Both the position numbers and the translations under genes were made by a program. A stretch of 56,896 nt of DNA, from positions 1-56,896 of the forward strand of contig CALJJQ010000121.1 of assembly GCA_937973965.1 (NCBI GenBank). The letters are read 5' to 3'. The DNA comes from an uncultured Calothrix sp. (lineage in GTDB: Bacteria > Cyanobacteriota > Cyanobacteriia > Cyanobacteriales > Nostocaceae). Shown piece by piece: positions 36,346-46,000 of this stretch (positions are counted from its first letter, which is position 1; the number at the start of each line of letters is the position of its first letter). The notes beneath the pieces are model-generated. The model did not search any database. It saw only the letters and a program-made list of their open reading frames with translations, and had not been told where the DNA came from.

Positions 36346-36393
36346 TTATATACTGTTCTTGCAAAGCCTATCTTACCCAACATCCCCCCATCC

Positions 36394-36987
36394 ATGTCTA
36401 GCGAAATTAAGTCTATCTCCGGTCGTGCTATTCCTTTAATCGGTAATGATATTGACACCGATCGCATTATTCCCGCTCGATTTTTGCGTTGTGTCACCTT
36501 TGATGGTCTCGGTGAACATGCTTTTGCCGATGACCGTGCGGCTTTACGGGGAGAACATCCCTTTGACCAACCACAATTTCAAGGTGCTAATATTCTAATT
36601 GTGAATCGTAATTTCGGTTGTGGTTCGTCGCGGGAACACGCACCCCAAGCTATTTCTAAGTGGGGAATCAAAGCCTTGATTGGCGAAAGTTTTGCGGAAA
36701 TATTTTTCGGCAATTGTGTTGCCATTGGTCTTCCCTGTGTGACTGCTGATGCTACCACGATTCAAAAATTGCAGGAAATAATTTCCACAAATCCCCAAGC
36801 ATCAGTGATAATTGATTTAGAGTCTATGCAGGTAAAATGTGGAGATTTCTGTGCCGAAATCAAAATGTCACCTGCTCCCAGAAATATGTTCGTATCCGGT
36901 TCTTGGGATGCTTGCGGTCAGTTAGTTTCCCAGCGCGAACAAATTCAAGCAACTGCGGCAAAATTACCCTACATGGCATGGAGTTGA
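36394..36987 (+). CDS. leuD: 3-isopropylmalate dehydratase small subunit
   Basis: A 197-residue subunit of the leucine-pathway isomerase that interconverts 2- and 3-isopropylmalate. The swivel-domain motif [14 protein letters not shown] is present, with the [16 protein letters not shown]-terminus and LPYMAW end. It is the aconitase-like small chain; it works only with LeuC, which carries the 4Fe-4S cluster. leuC is not beside it, although in many bacteria the two are adjacent. The window edge is far away, so LeuC is encoded elsewhere. The 5' side is a repeat block. Confidence 0.95.
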   Translation: MSSEIKSISGRAIPLIGNDIDTDRIIPARFLRCVTFDGLGEHAFADDRAALRGEHPFDQPQFQGANILIVNRNFGCGSSREHAPQAISKWGIKALIGESFAEIFFGNCVAIGLPCVTADATTIQKLQEIISTNPQASVIIDLESMQVKCGDFCAEIKMSPAPRNMFVSGSWDACGQLVSQREQIQATAAKLPYMAWS

Positions 36988-37402
36988 GAAGTTGGGTTTT
37001 AAGTTAAGGCTTGCTGAAAAAAGAGTAAAGACGCGATATATTGCGTCTATATATGTCTCTATATCTTGTCAGCTTGGGAGGACATTTTAGTCGCGAAAAG
37101 TGTAGACAAAGTAGGTGTGTAGAAACTCAAAAGCTTTGCATCTGTAATTTTTTTGTAGCCGTTTAAAATTAGTCGAATTCACGTTCCCAAAAACGAGCTT
37201 GTTAAGTGTTAGAATGTTATGTGCTAACAGCGACTTTTAAAACAACCTCTGAAATACCTTATCAAGCACTTCCGGAAGAGAGTAAATCGGCTCAAACCCG
37301 ATTCCCTTCTGCCTACTCGCAAAAAATGAGAGATTAAGTATTAAAATCGACTTTTAAAACACATCCTCTGAGAATATTGCAGCAGACCCTATCTATAGGT
37401 TT
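36988..37402. other. 415-bp gap
   Basis: Convergent gap between leuD and pepP. Holds one AGACG-type palindrome (37029-37048). Also two near copies of a stretch with TTAAAACAACCTC / TTAAAACACATCCTC (about 37238 and 37355). No gene. Confidence 0.4.
37029..37048. repeat. AGACG..CGTCT family palindrome
   Basis: AAGACGCGATATATTGCGTC form, with one mismatch in the inner arm. Confidence 0.65.
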
Positions 37403-38794
37403 TTAAAAACCTCCAGAATTAACCAACTCCTCCAAATCTGAGGTTTTTGTCGGTAAATCCTGCGTCAAAACTTCATGACCAGTTGCAGTCACCAACACAT
37501 CATCCTCAATCCGAATTCCCCGTACATCTCTAAATTGCGCAAGACGCTCCCAATCGATTAAATACTGATATTGTTCCCGTGCTGAGTGCAAAATTGCCGG
37601 AATCTGATAAAAACCCGGTTCAATAGTCACTAACATCCCTGGACGCAAAACCCGATTTAAACGCAAATATCCTAAACCAAATCGGGTACTTCGACTTCTT
37701 CCCGGTTCATACCCCGATAAATCTCCTAAATCCTCCATATCATGGACATCTAAACCTAATAAATGGCCAATTCCGTGGGGGAAAAATAAGGCATGGATAT
37801 CTTTTTCCACCAATTCTTCCGGATGACCACGCAAAATCCCTAAATCCACTAACCCTTCTGCTAAAATACGACAAGCCAATAAATGAATATCTTCGTATTC
37901 CACACCCGGTTTTACCGCAGCAATGCAAGCATCATGGGCTGCTAACACAATGTCATAAATATCACGTTGAGTTGGGGAAAACTGACCAGAAACGGGATAG
38001 GTACGGGTAATATCGGCAGCCCAACCTAAATTGCTTTCTGCACCGACATCAGCCAATAGTAAATCCCCTGATTGAATTTGCCGCCCATAGGAATCATTGT
38101 GTAAAATTTCGCCGTGTACTGTAACAATACTCGGATAGGCGGTGGTCATATTCTCAGCGATAATTACTGCTTCGATTGCTGCACGCACTTGGGCTTCCCA
38201 TTGTGCTTTCCTCACGGCTTTCATTCCTGCCAGATGGGCTTGTATACTTACTGTTGCAGCCTTGCGTAATTCTACTAGTGCCCCGGCGTCGTGGGTTAAG
38301 CGTATTTCAACAATAGCCTGGGCTAGTTCTAAGTCGATACCTTGGGGAGGAATTTGCGGCAATATATAGCGATCGCATATTTGAGTTTGTTGGGTCCAAG
38401 TCGCTGCATCTTGAACGGCAATGGTAGCTGCACCTGGGGTATATTGGGGTAATTCCGACAAGGGATAGGCTGCATCTGCACCAATTTGGGCTGCTAATTC
38501 CTCCCGATTCGGTCTTTGTCCATACCACAGTGTACTACTAGGATGGGGGTCTTCCACAAATAGGGTTAGTTTACCAGCTTGTAAATGGATGGCTGCATGG
38601 GGAATTGGTAAGCCGGCAAAGTATAAAAAATGACTACTAGCGCGGAAGGGAAAAGTATTAGCGGAGAAATTACGGGGGCTTGCACTACCTGCCCATAGGA
38701 TAGCAGGAAAATCGATGCGATCGCCTAAACGTTGACGACGGTTTTTGAGGATATCGATTAAGTTTATATTGGGCAGGTGTTCGGGTGCAAGCAT
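37403..38794 (-). CDS. pepP: Xaa-Pro aminopeptidase P (M24B)
   Basis: A 463-residue metallopeptidase. The N-terminal aminopeptidase P domain (about 10-140) precedes a pita-bread catalytic domain. Metal ligands are visible: DVGAESNLGWAADITRTYPV (Asp pair), FPHGIGHLLGLDVHD (His), VTIEPGFY (Glu) and IRIEDDVLVT (Glu). It removes an N-terminal residue preceding proline and is cytosolic. Start ATG at 38794; the overlapping plus-strand and shifted frames are shadows. Monocistronic. Confidence 0.93.
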   Translation of the reverse strand: MLAPEHLPNINLIDILKNRRQRLGDRIDFPAILWAGSASPRNFSANTFPFRASSHFLYFAGLPIPHAAIHLQAGKLTLFVEDPHPSSTLWYGQRPNREELAAQIGADAAYPLSELPQYTPGAATIAVQDAATWTQQTQICDRYILPQIPPQGIDLELAQAIVEIRLTHDAGALVELRKAATVSIQAHLAGMKAVRKAQWEAQVRAAIEAVIIAENMTTAYPSIVTVHGEILHNDSYGRQIQSGDLLLADVGAESNLGWAADITRTYPVSGQFSPTQRDIYDIVLAAHDACIAAVKPGVEYEDIHLLACRILAEGLVDLGILRGHPEELVEKDIHALFFPHGIGHLLGLDVHDMEDLGDLSGYEPGRSRSTRFGLGYLRLNRVLRPGMLVTIEPGFYQIPAILHSAREQYQYLIDWERLAQFRDVRGIRIEDDVLVTATGHEVLTQDLPTKTSDLEELVNSGGF

Positions 38795-38861
38795 GGTGGA
38801 AAACCTAGAAAAGCAGGATGATTTAGGAATCAGGAAATGATTAGGAATATATCTTAATTAA

Positions 38862-38898
38862 GATTGTTGACCCTTAACGGTTAACAGTCAACTATCAA
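38862..38898. repeat. GTTAACT-type heptamer stretch
   Basis: GTTGACCCTTAACGGTTAACAGTCAACTATCAAC. Degenerate units of seven. Confidence 0.55.
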
Positions 38899-38928
38899 CA
38901 AACTTTCCCAAAATCCTTGAATCTAGAA

Positions 38929-39240
38929 TTAGTTAGCGCTATCCTCTGGTTTATTTTTATCCTTGTCTTGTTTTTCAGAAGTATCAGCGCGTTTATCGGT
39001 AGATTGGTTGTAGTCACCTTCTATTTTACCCTCTTCTTGCTGTTTGATTTTATCTAGGTCTTCCGGACTTTCTGTAGTTGCAGATGGAGGATTACCGGGT
39101 TGGGTTTGTTGACTAGAAGCATCCTGTACTTGTTCCGGTCGGTTTGGATTATCTACTTCGGAATTTGGTATATCTTGTGCGCAACTAGCTAATCCGATGG
39201 TGGTTGATAGGATGCTGATACTGATTAGCAGTTTGCTCAT
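38929..39240 (-). CDS. small lipoprotein, acidic and disordered
   Basis: A 103-residue lipoprotein. MSKLLISISILSTTIGLASC gives a signal peptide with lipobox GLASC (Cys20). The remaining 83 residues are rich in D, E, K, Q, P and S, with no hydrophobic core, so the chain is probably unstructured. I chose the ATG at 39240, because the upstream extension (11 residues) adds no useful signal sequence. Its role is unknown. A diverged GGATTTT/GATTTTA piece lies near the start codon. Confidence 0.75.
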   Translation of the reverse strand: MSKLLISISILSTTIGLASCAQDIPNSEVDNPNRPEQVQDASSQQTQPGNPPSATTESPEDLDKIKQQEEGKIEGDYNQSTDKRADTSEKQDKDKNKPEDSAN

Positions 39241-39330
39241 GTTGTGGTTGAATTTGGATTTTAGATTCAACATGATTTTTCCCTCACACGAAAAATTGGC
39301 AAAGATTCTTAATATTTTTAATACAGATTA

Positions 39331-39458
39331 ATTTATCTGCATATGTCTTAAGAGGTAGATATACATAATTAGTTGATTTTTTTTGAGTTCGTAGATGCGT
39401 ATGAGTTTATTTGCATGTGTCTGGAGAGGTAAATATGAATAATTTGATATTTTTTTAA
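39331..39458. repeat. two tandem copies of a 74-base unit (about 54 bases conserved)
   Basis: Copy 1 (39331-39384) and copy 2 (39405-39458) share the pattern TTTATNTGCATNTGTCT, then GAGGTANATAT, then AATTNGTTGAT-like text and a T run. Spacing 74 bases. It lies between the lipoprotein and the DUF499 relic. Confidence 0.65.
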
Positions 39459-39494
39459 CGTATTTTCGAGTAGGTAAGCAATACCTCTTTATTA

Positions 39495-40384
39495 GCAGAA
39501 AGAATTTTATCAAGTTATCCTTTTCACCCCGACTTAATCGATTTAATGTATTACCGTTGGGGTAGCCTTCCTAGTTATCAACGGACTCGTGGTGCTTTGC
39601 AATTTTTGGCTTCGGTGACATACGTATTGTGGCAAATACAAGATAATTCCTGGTTAATTGCACCGGGTAATATCCCCTTTGAAAATGAAGCTGTGAGAAG
39701 TTCCTTCTTTTCCCAAGTTGGCGAAAGAGACGCTTACAGTGCAGTGTTAGGTGCAGACTTAACTGGACGTAAAGCGAAGGTGAAAACAGTCGATAATCGG
39801 ATTGCAACTGACGCACCAGCACTAGCACATTTAAAAGTAGGAACTCGTCTAGCTTCTGCTATTTTAATGTATTCTTTTGGAGCAAGAGGTGGGGAAGACA
39901 GAGGAGTTTTAGAACAAGAGATTACAGCCGCTTGTTTAGCACCAGGTTTAGATCGTACTACCATTACTGCGGCTTTAAGTGATTTGCGAGAACAACTACT
40001 TTATTTACATTATGTTGGTCGTCGCTATCGGTTTGAAACCAAACCCAATCTTAACAAGTTAATCGCGGATGAAGAAAGCAAAGTTGATGGTGAAAATTAA
40101 TCCGCTTATCCGGCTTAGAAAATTCAGAAAATGAATATATTATAGGGGAAGAATTAGTTAGTTATTTCTTCCGCTTTCCGAATTTTCCTAAAATGTTAGG
40201 GATAGGAGGAATTAAAACAGCTATTCTCAAAGCAATCGAACAAGGTCTAATTGGTTATGTACCTGCAATGACAATAACTAGCAGTATACCAATACCTAAA
40301 AATAATTTTCATACTCCAGTTCTAATATATATACTTAAATCTATGCTTAAAAGCAGTTTTTCTGGTAGTGTCCCTATGTTTTAA
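39495..40384 (+). pseudogene. decayed DUF499-family ATPase gene (two fragments)
   Basis: Fragment 1 (39495-40100) reads SSYPFHPDLIDLMYYRWGSL and SYQRTRGALQFLASVTYVLW, then GVLEQEITAACLAPGLDRT, which I know from the middle of DUF499 proteins (about 1,000-residue ATPases often next to DUF1156 methylase genes in defence-like clusters). An in-frame TAG lies just before it, so the N-terminal half is gone. Fragment 2 (from about 40098, in another frame) reads LVSYFFRFPNFPKMLGIGGI and IGYVPAMTITS, which resembles the C-terminal part. The middle section between them is missing, so the gene is dead. No methylase partner is left nearby. Family identity is from memory. Confidence 0.7.
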
Positions 40385-40676
40385 TCAATAGACCTTAATC
40401 TATGGTTTGTGCCTTTATTCAAGTAAGAGTCTATCAAAGTCACTAGCTGGCCATATATTGGCGATTGCAACCTTGCTATTCAAGCCTTTATACAGACTCA
40501 TCAAATGAGTTTATTTCTGACTTTTTTCTCTTACATCTGAAAAACATCATCAATAATTTGCTCACGAAATAATGAAACCATAATGTAATTATTTATCTCC
40601 GGCGAAAAGGAGTGAGATGGCATAAAATTTGACCCATTAAAACTTTTCAAACACCCTTTAAATCTTGATTTAATAA
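40385..40676. other. gap after the DUF499 relic
   Basis: AT-rich. May include the last decayed piece of the relic (about 40430-40470). No other gene recognised. Confidence 0.3.
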
Positions 40677-41399
40677 TTATCCATGTAAAAGACTTTCAAT
40701 TTGGGTATTTAACCATTGTTTAAACATTTGTTGGAGAATTTCTTGATAGCGTTGGGGTGTTAATTCGGCGGGAATTTTCTCTTCCACTATTAACAGATGA
40801 TATCCCTGTTCAGTTTTTATCGGACCAATTAGTTGCTGAGGTATACTACTAAAAACAAGAGTCGCGATATCAGGTGCGATCGCCCATCGATATAATACAC
40901 CTTCATAGCCGCATTTTTGTCGTCTTGTGCTATCAATATCGTACTGGTGAGCAGCATCATAAAAGCTGGTTTCACCCTCTTCAATTTGATAATAAAGCTC
41001 CTGGGCTAATTTATCATCGGCAACAATCATTTGATACAAAACCACCTGTTCAAACTCTAGGCGATTTTGGTTGAAAAACCTTTCTACATCCTGAGCAAAC
41101 ATGCTTTCAGCTAATTTTTGAGCCAGGAGACGATTGCGAATCCCTACCTCCCAATCTGCGGGAGTAATCATTTGTTGGGATAGCCAATTTAAAGTATCAG
41201 AGGCTTTTTCTAAACGTAGTTTTCGGCGTTGTTGATTCGCTTCTGCTTGAATTTCTGCTTCACTCACAGTAATTGATTTTTCCTCAGCATATTTAGCAAT
41301 TATTCGCTGAGTTAATATTTGTTGATATACCTCCCGAAAGCTCAATTCACTTTTGAGAAAATTAATAATATCTTCTGTTTGAACTTCTGTGTCACTCAT
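40677..41399 (-). CDS. PpiC-type (parvulin) peptidyl-prolyl isomerase
   Basis: A 240-residue protein with a SurA-like layout. The N-terminal helical part (about 1-120) includes IIAKYAEEKSITVSEAEIQA and LEKASDTLNWLSQQMITPAD. A parvulin domain follows (about 115-215: VVLYQMIVADDKLAQELYYQ, EGETSFYDAAHQYDIDSTRR, and LIGPIKTEQGYHLLIVEEKI). The GYHLL motif near its end is diagnostic. No signal peptide, so it acts inside the cell or is linked to a transport system. A GATTTTC/GATTTTG array abuts its start. Catalytic residues beyond the GYHLL His are hard to place. Confidence 0.85.
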   Translation of the reverse strand: MSDTEVQTEDIINFLKSELSFREVYQQILTQRIIAKYAEEKSITVSEAEIQAEANQQRRKLRLEKASDTLNWLSQQMITPADWEVGIRNRLLAQKLAESMFAQDVERFFNQNRLEFEQVVLYQMIVADDKLAQELYYQIEEGETSFYDAAHQYDIDSTRRQKCGYEGVLYRWAIAPDIATLVFSSIPQQLIGPIKTEQGYHLLIVEEKIPAELTPQRYQEILQQMFKQWLNTQIESLLHG

Positions 41400-41400
41400 T

Positions 41401-41425
41401 CGATTTGGGATTTTCGATTTTCGAT
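41401..41425. repeat. GATTTTC heptamer array at the PPIase start
   Basis: CGATTTGGGATTTTCGATTTTCGATTT. On the gene's strand: AAATCGAAAATCGAAAATCCC then the ATG one or two bases later. Confidence 0.75.
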
Positions 41426-41427
41426 TT

Positions 41428-41457
41428 AGTTAATCAGTTAACTGTTAACTGTTAACT
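41428..41457. repeat. GTTAACT heptamer array
   Basis: CAGTTAACTGTTAACTGTTAACTG: three units of GTTAACT. Confidence 0.75.
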
Positions 41458-41472
41458 GATTTCTCCTGTCTG

Positions 41473-42843
41473 CTAAACTTGACAAATTTGTTCCAGGGTC
41501 GTGGTAAAATCTGGGTAGGATATGCTAGCAGCTTCAGCACGATGGATAGTGGTTTTTCCAGTAGCATTGAGGGCAGCTATGGCTAGACTCATGGCGATGC
41601 GATGGTCTGTGAAACTGTCTACCTCTGTTCCCTGTAAAGGTGTACCGCCGGTAATCTCCATCCCATCGGGTAATTCGGTGATATTTGCCCCCATTTTTGT
41701 TAATTGCTGAACCATGACTGTAATGCGATCGCTTTCTTTGACTCGTAGTTCGGCGGCATCTTTAATTACCGTCACCCCCTCGGCAAATACGGCAGCAACG
41801 GCAAGGATGGGAATTTCATCTATCAAACGGGGAATAATTTCACCGCTTATTGTGCAGGCTTTTAAAGGTAATTTGCTACCTTCCTGAACACAGCGTACAC
41901 GTAAATCGGCAACCGGTTCCCCTGCAACTAAACGTTGATTTTCTTGGCTAATTTCTGCACCCATCATGGTCAAGGCTTCTAAAATCCCTGTGCGCGTCGG
42001 ATTGACACCGACATTTTCCACGACTAACTCGGAACCGGGTGTAATTGCCCCTGCAACCAACCAAAATGCGGCGGAACTAATATCCCCCGGAACCACCACT
42101 GATTGTCCCAGCAAGGGCTTTCCACCCACCACAGAAACAGTTTTTGTATCTGGGTCTACTTGCAATTGTGCCCCAAAGGCTTTTAACATTCTTTCGCTAT
42201 GGTCACGGGAAATTTCCGGTTCGGTGACGATGGTTTCCCCCTCCGCCATCAACCCTGCTAATAAAATACAGGATTTCACCTGGGCTGATGCAATCGGGGA
42301 ATGGTAGTGGATGGGTTTGAGGACTTGTCCTGATACAGCTAGTGGCGCTAAACTGCTTTCCCTGCGTCCCCAAATTTGTCCCCCCATTTGTTGCAAAGGT
42401 TTGACAACCCGTGACATTGGTCGCGATCGCAAGGAACTGTCTCCTGTAACTGTAAAAAATTTACCCGGATGAGAAGCCAGTAAACCCAACATCAATCGCA
42501 GCGTTGTCCCGGAATTTCCGGCATTTAAAACATCAACGGGTTCCTGTAAATTACCTAAACCAATCCCTTTGACGGTGACTAAATCCGTGTTTAACTCGGA
42601 GATTTCCGCCCCCATCGCTCGAAAACAAGCAGCAGTACTACGCGGATCTTCCCCTAACAATAATCCGCGAATCTGGGTTTGCCCTTGGGCGATCGCACCT
42701 AACATTAAAGCACGGTGGGAAATCGATTTGTCCCCAGGAATCCGCACTCGACCCGATAGGGAAACCCCAGACCCAGAAATATTAATTATTAAGTTTTGTG
42801 AACGGTCTTCTTTTGTATCTAAGGTTATAACAGGAGGCAACAT
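41473..42843 (-). CDS. aroA: 5-enolpyruvylshikimate-3-phosphate synthase
   Basis: A 456-residue EPSP synthase, sixth step of the shikimate pathway; transfers the enolpyruvyl group of PEP to shikimate 3-phosphate. The PEP and shikimate motifs are [12 protein letters not shown] (Lys, Ser), [20 protein letters not shown] and KESDRI. The two inside-out alpha/beta domains are complete. I chose the ATG at 42843 (MLPPVITLD), since the 38 residues before it in the open frame have no homology to AroA. The [13 protein letters not shown] motif reads as in class II-like bacterial EPSPS, which are often less sensitive to glyphosate; this is not established here. Confidence 0.93.
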   Translation of the reverse strand: MLPPVITLDTKEDRSQNLIINISGSGVSLSGRVRIPGDKSISHRALMLGAIAQGQTQIRGLLLGEDPRSTAACFRAMGAEISELNTDLVTVKGIGLGNLQEPVDVLNAGNSGTTLRLMLGLLASHPGKFFTVTGDSSLRSRPMSRVVKPLQQMGGQIWGRRESSLAPLAVSGQVLKPIHYHSPIASAQVKSCILLAGLMAEGETIVTEPEISRDHSERMLKAFGAQLQVDPDTKTVSVVGGKPLLGQSVVVPGDISSAAFWLVAGAITPGSELVVENVGVNPTRTGILEALTMMGAEISQENQRLVAGEPVADLRVRCVQEGSKLPLKACTISGEIIPRLIDEIPILAVAAVFAEGVTVIKDAAELRVKESDRITVMVQQLTKMGANITELPDGMEITGGTPLQGTEVDSFTDHRIAMSLAIAALNATGKTTIHRAEAASISYPDFTTTLEQICQV

Positions 42844-43161
42844 TAGGATAAACTGGCGTGTGATGGCAAATGGAAGACACTGGCATTGGATAATTAATCC
42901 ATGTGTGTTCTTCCTCGCTAGTATCCTACCGCTTTCTCTAGCAGGTGTCGCTACCAAAATTTAGTTTTATTTTCACAGCAACAATAGGAAAGACGGTTGT
43001 ACCATATATCTTGCGTGTTGATATTTGCCTAGACCCGAAAAACGTTAAATTAATTAATAGTCATATTCTCAGATTTCGAGCAAATACCAGCTAGATGTAT
43101 CTAGGTAGCCAACCAAACAACATCTCTAAAACCATTTGATCTTCAACTTACATTCGCTCCC
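42844..43161. other. 318-bp divergent promoter region
   Basis: Between aroA and the next unknown gene. AT-rich; no gene or known leader recognised. Confidence 0.35.
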
Positions 43162-43644
43162 ATGCTGACCCACCACCGTAAACCAGTGTGTTTGTCACTT
43201 ATTTCCACCGACCTACCCGTGTTGTCGGTCGTGGAAACCTCAGCCACACTTTACCAAAAAGATTGCGATCGCTTTCATCTATTGTTGACCGCACCCTCTC
43301 CCAGTTGCGAACCAACCCCTCCCCCCCCCATCAAATTATCCAACTCCTTTGGACCGCGCATCCTCTGGTTGGAAATTTCTCCCTACCGTGTGATTATGAC
43401 CATGCAGGGAAATGGTCAACTTTGCTACCGTCACTTTTGGGAACAAGGGATCTATGGAGTTAGTCGTTATTGGTTGCCGACCGAATCAATCCAACCCCAT
43501 GAGCCAATCCGCCTCCGTAATTTCACCCGTAGTTTATCCCTAACTGGACACCCGCTTCCCGAACATCTACGCGTTGAATATGAACTCTGGACGGGGAAAA
43601 TTCAACTAGGTTCCTATGTTTTAATTCTGGAAATTGAGAAGTAG
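43162..43644 (+). CDS. hypothetical protein, cyanobacterial
   Basis: A 160-residue protein with an ATG start. Residues about 65-85 carry a proline run (PTPPPP) and then IKLSNSFGPRILWLEISPYR. The C-terminal half is beta-rich: VIMTMQGNGQLCYRHFWEQG, HPLPEHLRVEYELW and GSYVLILEIEK. No signal peptide, membrane helix or known motif. I do not recognise the family. Confidence 0.7.
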   Translation: MLTHHRKPVCLSLISTDLPVLSVVETSATLYQKDCDRFHLLLTAPSPSCEPTPPPPIKLSNSFGPRILWLEISPYRVIMTMQGNGQLCYRHFWEQGIYGVSRYWLPTESIQPHEPIRLRNFTRSLSLTGHPLPEHLRVEYELWTGKIQLGSYVLILEIEK

Positions 43645-43715
43645 GATGTAGGAGATAGAATATAGGGGAAATTTTCTGAAATACTCTCAAATACGACTTC
43701 TCCCTCACTCCCTCA

Positions 43716-44135
43716 TCACTCCACTTCATCTGGATTTATACCCAATTCCCGCAGTCTCTGGGCTAATTGTTCGGCTCTTCGCTTCGCTTGCTTCCTGTTT
43801 AGCTTGCTCCACCTCCTCTTCGGCGATGGGGATCAATTCTCCAGATGGGGTAAACCACCTCAACCACAATCTTTCAATACCTCGAAATTGTCCGTGCCAT
43901 AGTCCTAAAGTTAATCCTAGCTCAGGCATTTCTACCCTACCAGAGTTGGTATTTAGTGCTTCGTAATGGCCTTTCTGCACCACTAAGGTAAAAAGGTGAG
44001 GTACAAAAGCAGAGGTTGGAGAAAATGAAAGTCATCTGGCAAACCTGGGTCCTCCGGGTTGTCGCTGGGTAGGTCGTACATCGTTGGTAGGATTTCCCTC
44101 GGTGGACGAGGTGGAATTGATTGGGGAACGTGCAT
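43716..44135 (-). pseudogene. Uma2-family endonuclease, internally deleted and frameshifted
   Basis: The start (ATG at 44135) reads MHVPQSIPPRPPREILPTMY and then SDNPEDPGLPDDFHFLQPLL, the usual Uma2 N-terminus. The frame then hits a stop. A second piece, in another frame (43983 downward), reads GHYEALNTNSGRVEMPELGL and LGLWHGQFRGIERLWLRWFT, the C-terminal third. About 100 residues with the PD-(D/E)XK centre are missing. Near 43780-43800 a further frameshift moves the reading into KRAEQLAQRLRELGINPDEV and a TGA at 43716, the normal Uma2 end; the shift lies in a GAAGC-rich stretch where slippage is easy. The gene cannot make a working nuclease. Confidence 0.85.
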
Positions 44136-44200
44136 GGATTTTAGATTTTAGATTTTGGATACTTCGACAAGCTCAGTACAAGTTTCAGATTTTGGATTTA
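44136..44200. repeat. GGATTTT/AGATTTT array at the Uma2 relic start
   Basis: GGATTTTAGATTTTAGATTTTGGATAC, then a CTTCGACAAGCTCAGTACAAG piece and TTTCAGATTTTGGATTT. Directly abuts the ATG (complement at 44133-44135). Confidence 0.75.
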
Positions 44201-44458
44201 CAGGTAGAGGAGCCACTACGTTGCGCGGGTTAAGCGCATTGAAGTAAGTGGTGTTGTAACGCAGTGGAACCCAACAAAGTCTTGAAAATTGTTCGACATG
44301 GCTCACTATAAAAGTTGGGTTTTCGGCTCTAAGTAAACCGTGTTGAGTGTAGAGACAACCTGTCGGGTCGTCTAGAATGGGGGAATTAATAAGAATTAGT
44401 TATAGCAAGGGTTATAATCTATCATCACCGAATTCAACGCTCCCCTGCTTCTACCATC
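44201..44458. other. gap after radA
   Basis: Contains an AGACAACCTGTCGGGTCGTCT palindrome (44351-44373) and short interspersed repeats. No gene. Confidence 0.4.
44351..44373. repeat. AGACG..CGTCT family palindrome, ACCC variant
   Basis: AGAGACAACCTGTCGGGTCGTCT. One or two mismatches in the arms. Confidence 0.6.
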
Positions 44459-46000
44459 CTATTCTTCCGTTCGCAAATCTTCTTCTGTCAGCGACTGTTG
44501 GGGAATAGCAGCAATAATGGCATCAATTACCTTGGATACGGGGGTGATTTCGATGTCTAGTTTGGGAAATTTTTGCCCTTTAGGAACAATGGCGCGTTTA
44601 AATCCCAGTTTAGCAGCTTCCTTTAACCGTAATTCCATTTGTGATACTGGTCGTACTTGACCACCGAGACTGACCTCACCAATTAACACGGTACTAGAAT
44701 CGACAATGCGATCGCGAAAACTAGCGACTAAAGCAATGGCCACACCTAGATCGACAGCTGGTTCTTCTACGTTTAATCCCCCCGATGATGCTACATAAGC
44801 ATCTAATTTCGACATCGGTATTCCCACCCGCTTTTCGAGAACTGCCAGAATCTGCATCAACCGGTTATAATCCACACCTGTTGTTGACCGTCGTGGAGAA
44901 GGGTAACTGGTGGGACTGACTAAAGCTTGTAATTCCACAACGATGGGACGGGTTCCTTCACAGGCTACCACAATGGCGCTTCCCGGTGCAGGGTCATCCC
45001 GATTGCCTAAAAATAATTCGCTGGGGTTAGGTACTTCCCGTAACCCATTTTCCACCATTTCAAAGATACCAATTTCGTGGGTTGCGCCAAACCGATTTTT
45101 TACCGTCCGTAATAACCGATGGGAAGCGAATCGATCTCCTTCAAAATATAACACCGTATCCACTAGGTGTTCTAACACTTTTGGTCCGGCGATTGCACCT
45201 TCTTTGGTGACGTGTCCGACGATCAACATGGTGATATCTTCGTGCTTGGCAACTTTCATGAGAGCTGCCGTACATTCTCGGACTTGGGCTACTGAACCTG
45301 GTGCGGAAGTTAACGAGGGAAAAAATACGGTTTGAATACTGTCAATGACGGTGAGGTTAGGTTTGAGGGAATCAACTTCCCGGAGAATTTCTTCCAGGTC
45401 GGTTTCCGGTAATACATATAAATCGCTGTCTAAGGACTCTAACGTTGGGTTTTTCTCGTCCTCTTCAAGTTGGTTTATTTGCACTGAATTTTTCCCATTA
45501 CCGTTGCTGTTCTCTGAACCCAGAGTTGTCGGCGAAACACCTAAACGGGACGCACGTAACTTCACCTGTTGTCCCGACTCTTCCCCAGACACGTAGAGAA
45601 TGCGATACTTCTGAGCTAGTTGACTGGATACCTGCAACAATAAGGTCGATTTCCCAATCCCAGGGTCTCCCCCAATCAACACCATCGAACCGGGAACCAC
45701 ACCCCCACCCAACACCCGATCCAACTCACCATACCCAGATTCCCACCGCGTCACTTGGCGATCGCTGATTTGATCGAATTTTAACGATGCTCTAGGTTTG
45801 GGGGGCTTGTTACTTTTTTTACTATTTGTCGATTCCCCATGCCAACGACCTACTCCCCGACTGGGAACATCAGTGGAGGATTGAATGGTAATTTCCTCTT
45901 CTAGAGAATTATAGGTACCACAAGCTGGACAACGACCGAACCATTGGGGGGATTCATAACCACATTCAGTGCAAACGTAAATTGAGCGCGATTTAGACAT
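44459..46000 (-). CDS. radA: DNA repair protein RadA (Sms)
   Basis: A 513-residue protein that helps branch migration in recombination. The N-terminal zinc finger CTECGYESPQWFGRCPAC (Cys 10, 13, 24, 27) precedes a RecA-like ATPase: GGDPGIGKSTLL (Walker A, about 110-121) and VIDSIQTVF. The KNRFG motif, special to RadA, is present (VKNRFGATHEIGIFEM). The C-terminal Lon-like domain includes VDLGVAIALVASFRDR and GEVSLGGQVRPVSQMELRLK. An extra segment (about 155-190, rich in N, E and Q) is inserted between, as I recall for cyanobacterial RadA. It is divergent from rpaB, a conserved arrangement. Confidence 0.96.
   Translation of the reverse strand: MSKSRSIYVCTECGYESPQWFGRCPACGTYNSLEEEITIQSSTDVPSRGVGRWHGESTNSKKSNKPPKPRASLKFDQISDRQVTRWESGYGELDRVLGGGVVPGSMVLIGGDPGIGKSTLLLQVSSQLAQKYRILYVSGEESGQQVKLRASRLGVSPTTLGSENSNGNGKNSVQINQLEEDEKNPTLESLDSDLYVLPETDLEEILREVDSLKPNLTVIDSIQTVFFPSLTSAPGSVAQVRECTAALMKVAKHEDITMLIVGHVTKEGAIAGPKVLEHLVDTVLYFEGDRFASHRLLRTVKNRFGATHEIGIFEMVENGLREVPNPSELFLGNRDDPAPGSAIVVACEGTRPIVVELQALVSPTSYPSPRRSTTGVDYNRLMQILAVLEKRVGIPMSKLDAYVASSGGLNVEEPAVDLGVAIALVASFRDRIVDSSTVLIGEVSLGGQVRPVSQMELRLKEAAKLGFKRAIVPKGQKFPKLDIEITPVSKVIDAIIAAIPQQSLTEEDLRTEE

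Noticed and set aside
39328-39513. 61-codon minus-strand frame
   Set aside because: Made of the 74-base tandem unit; no coding features.
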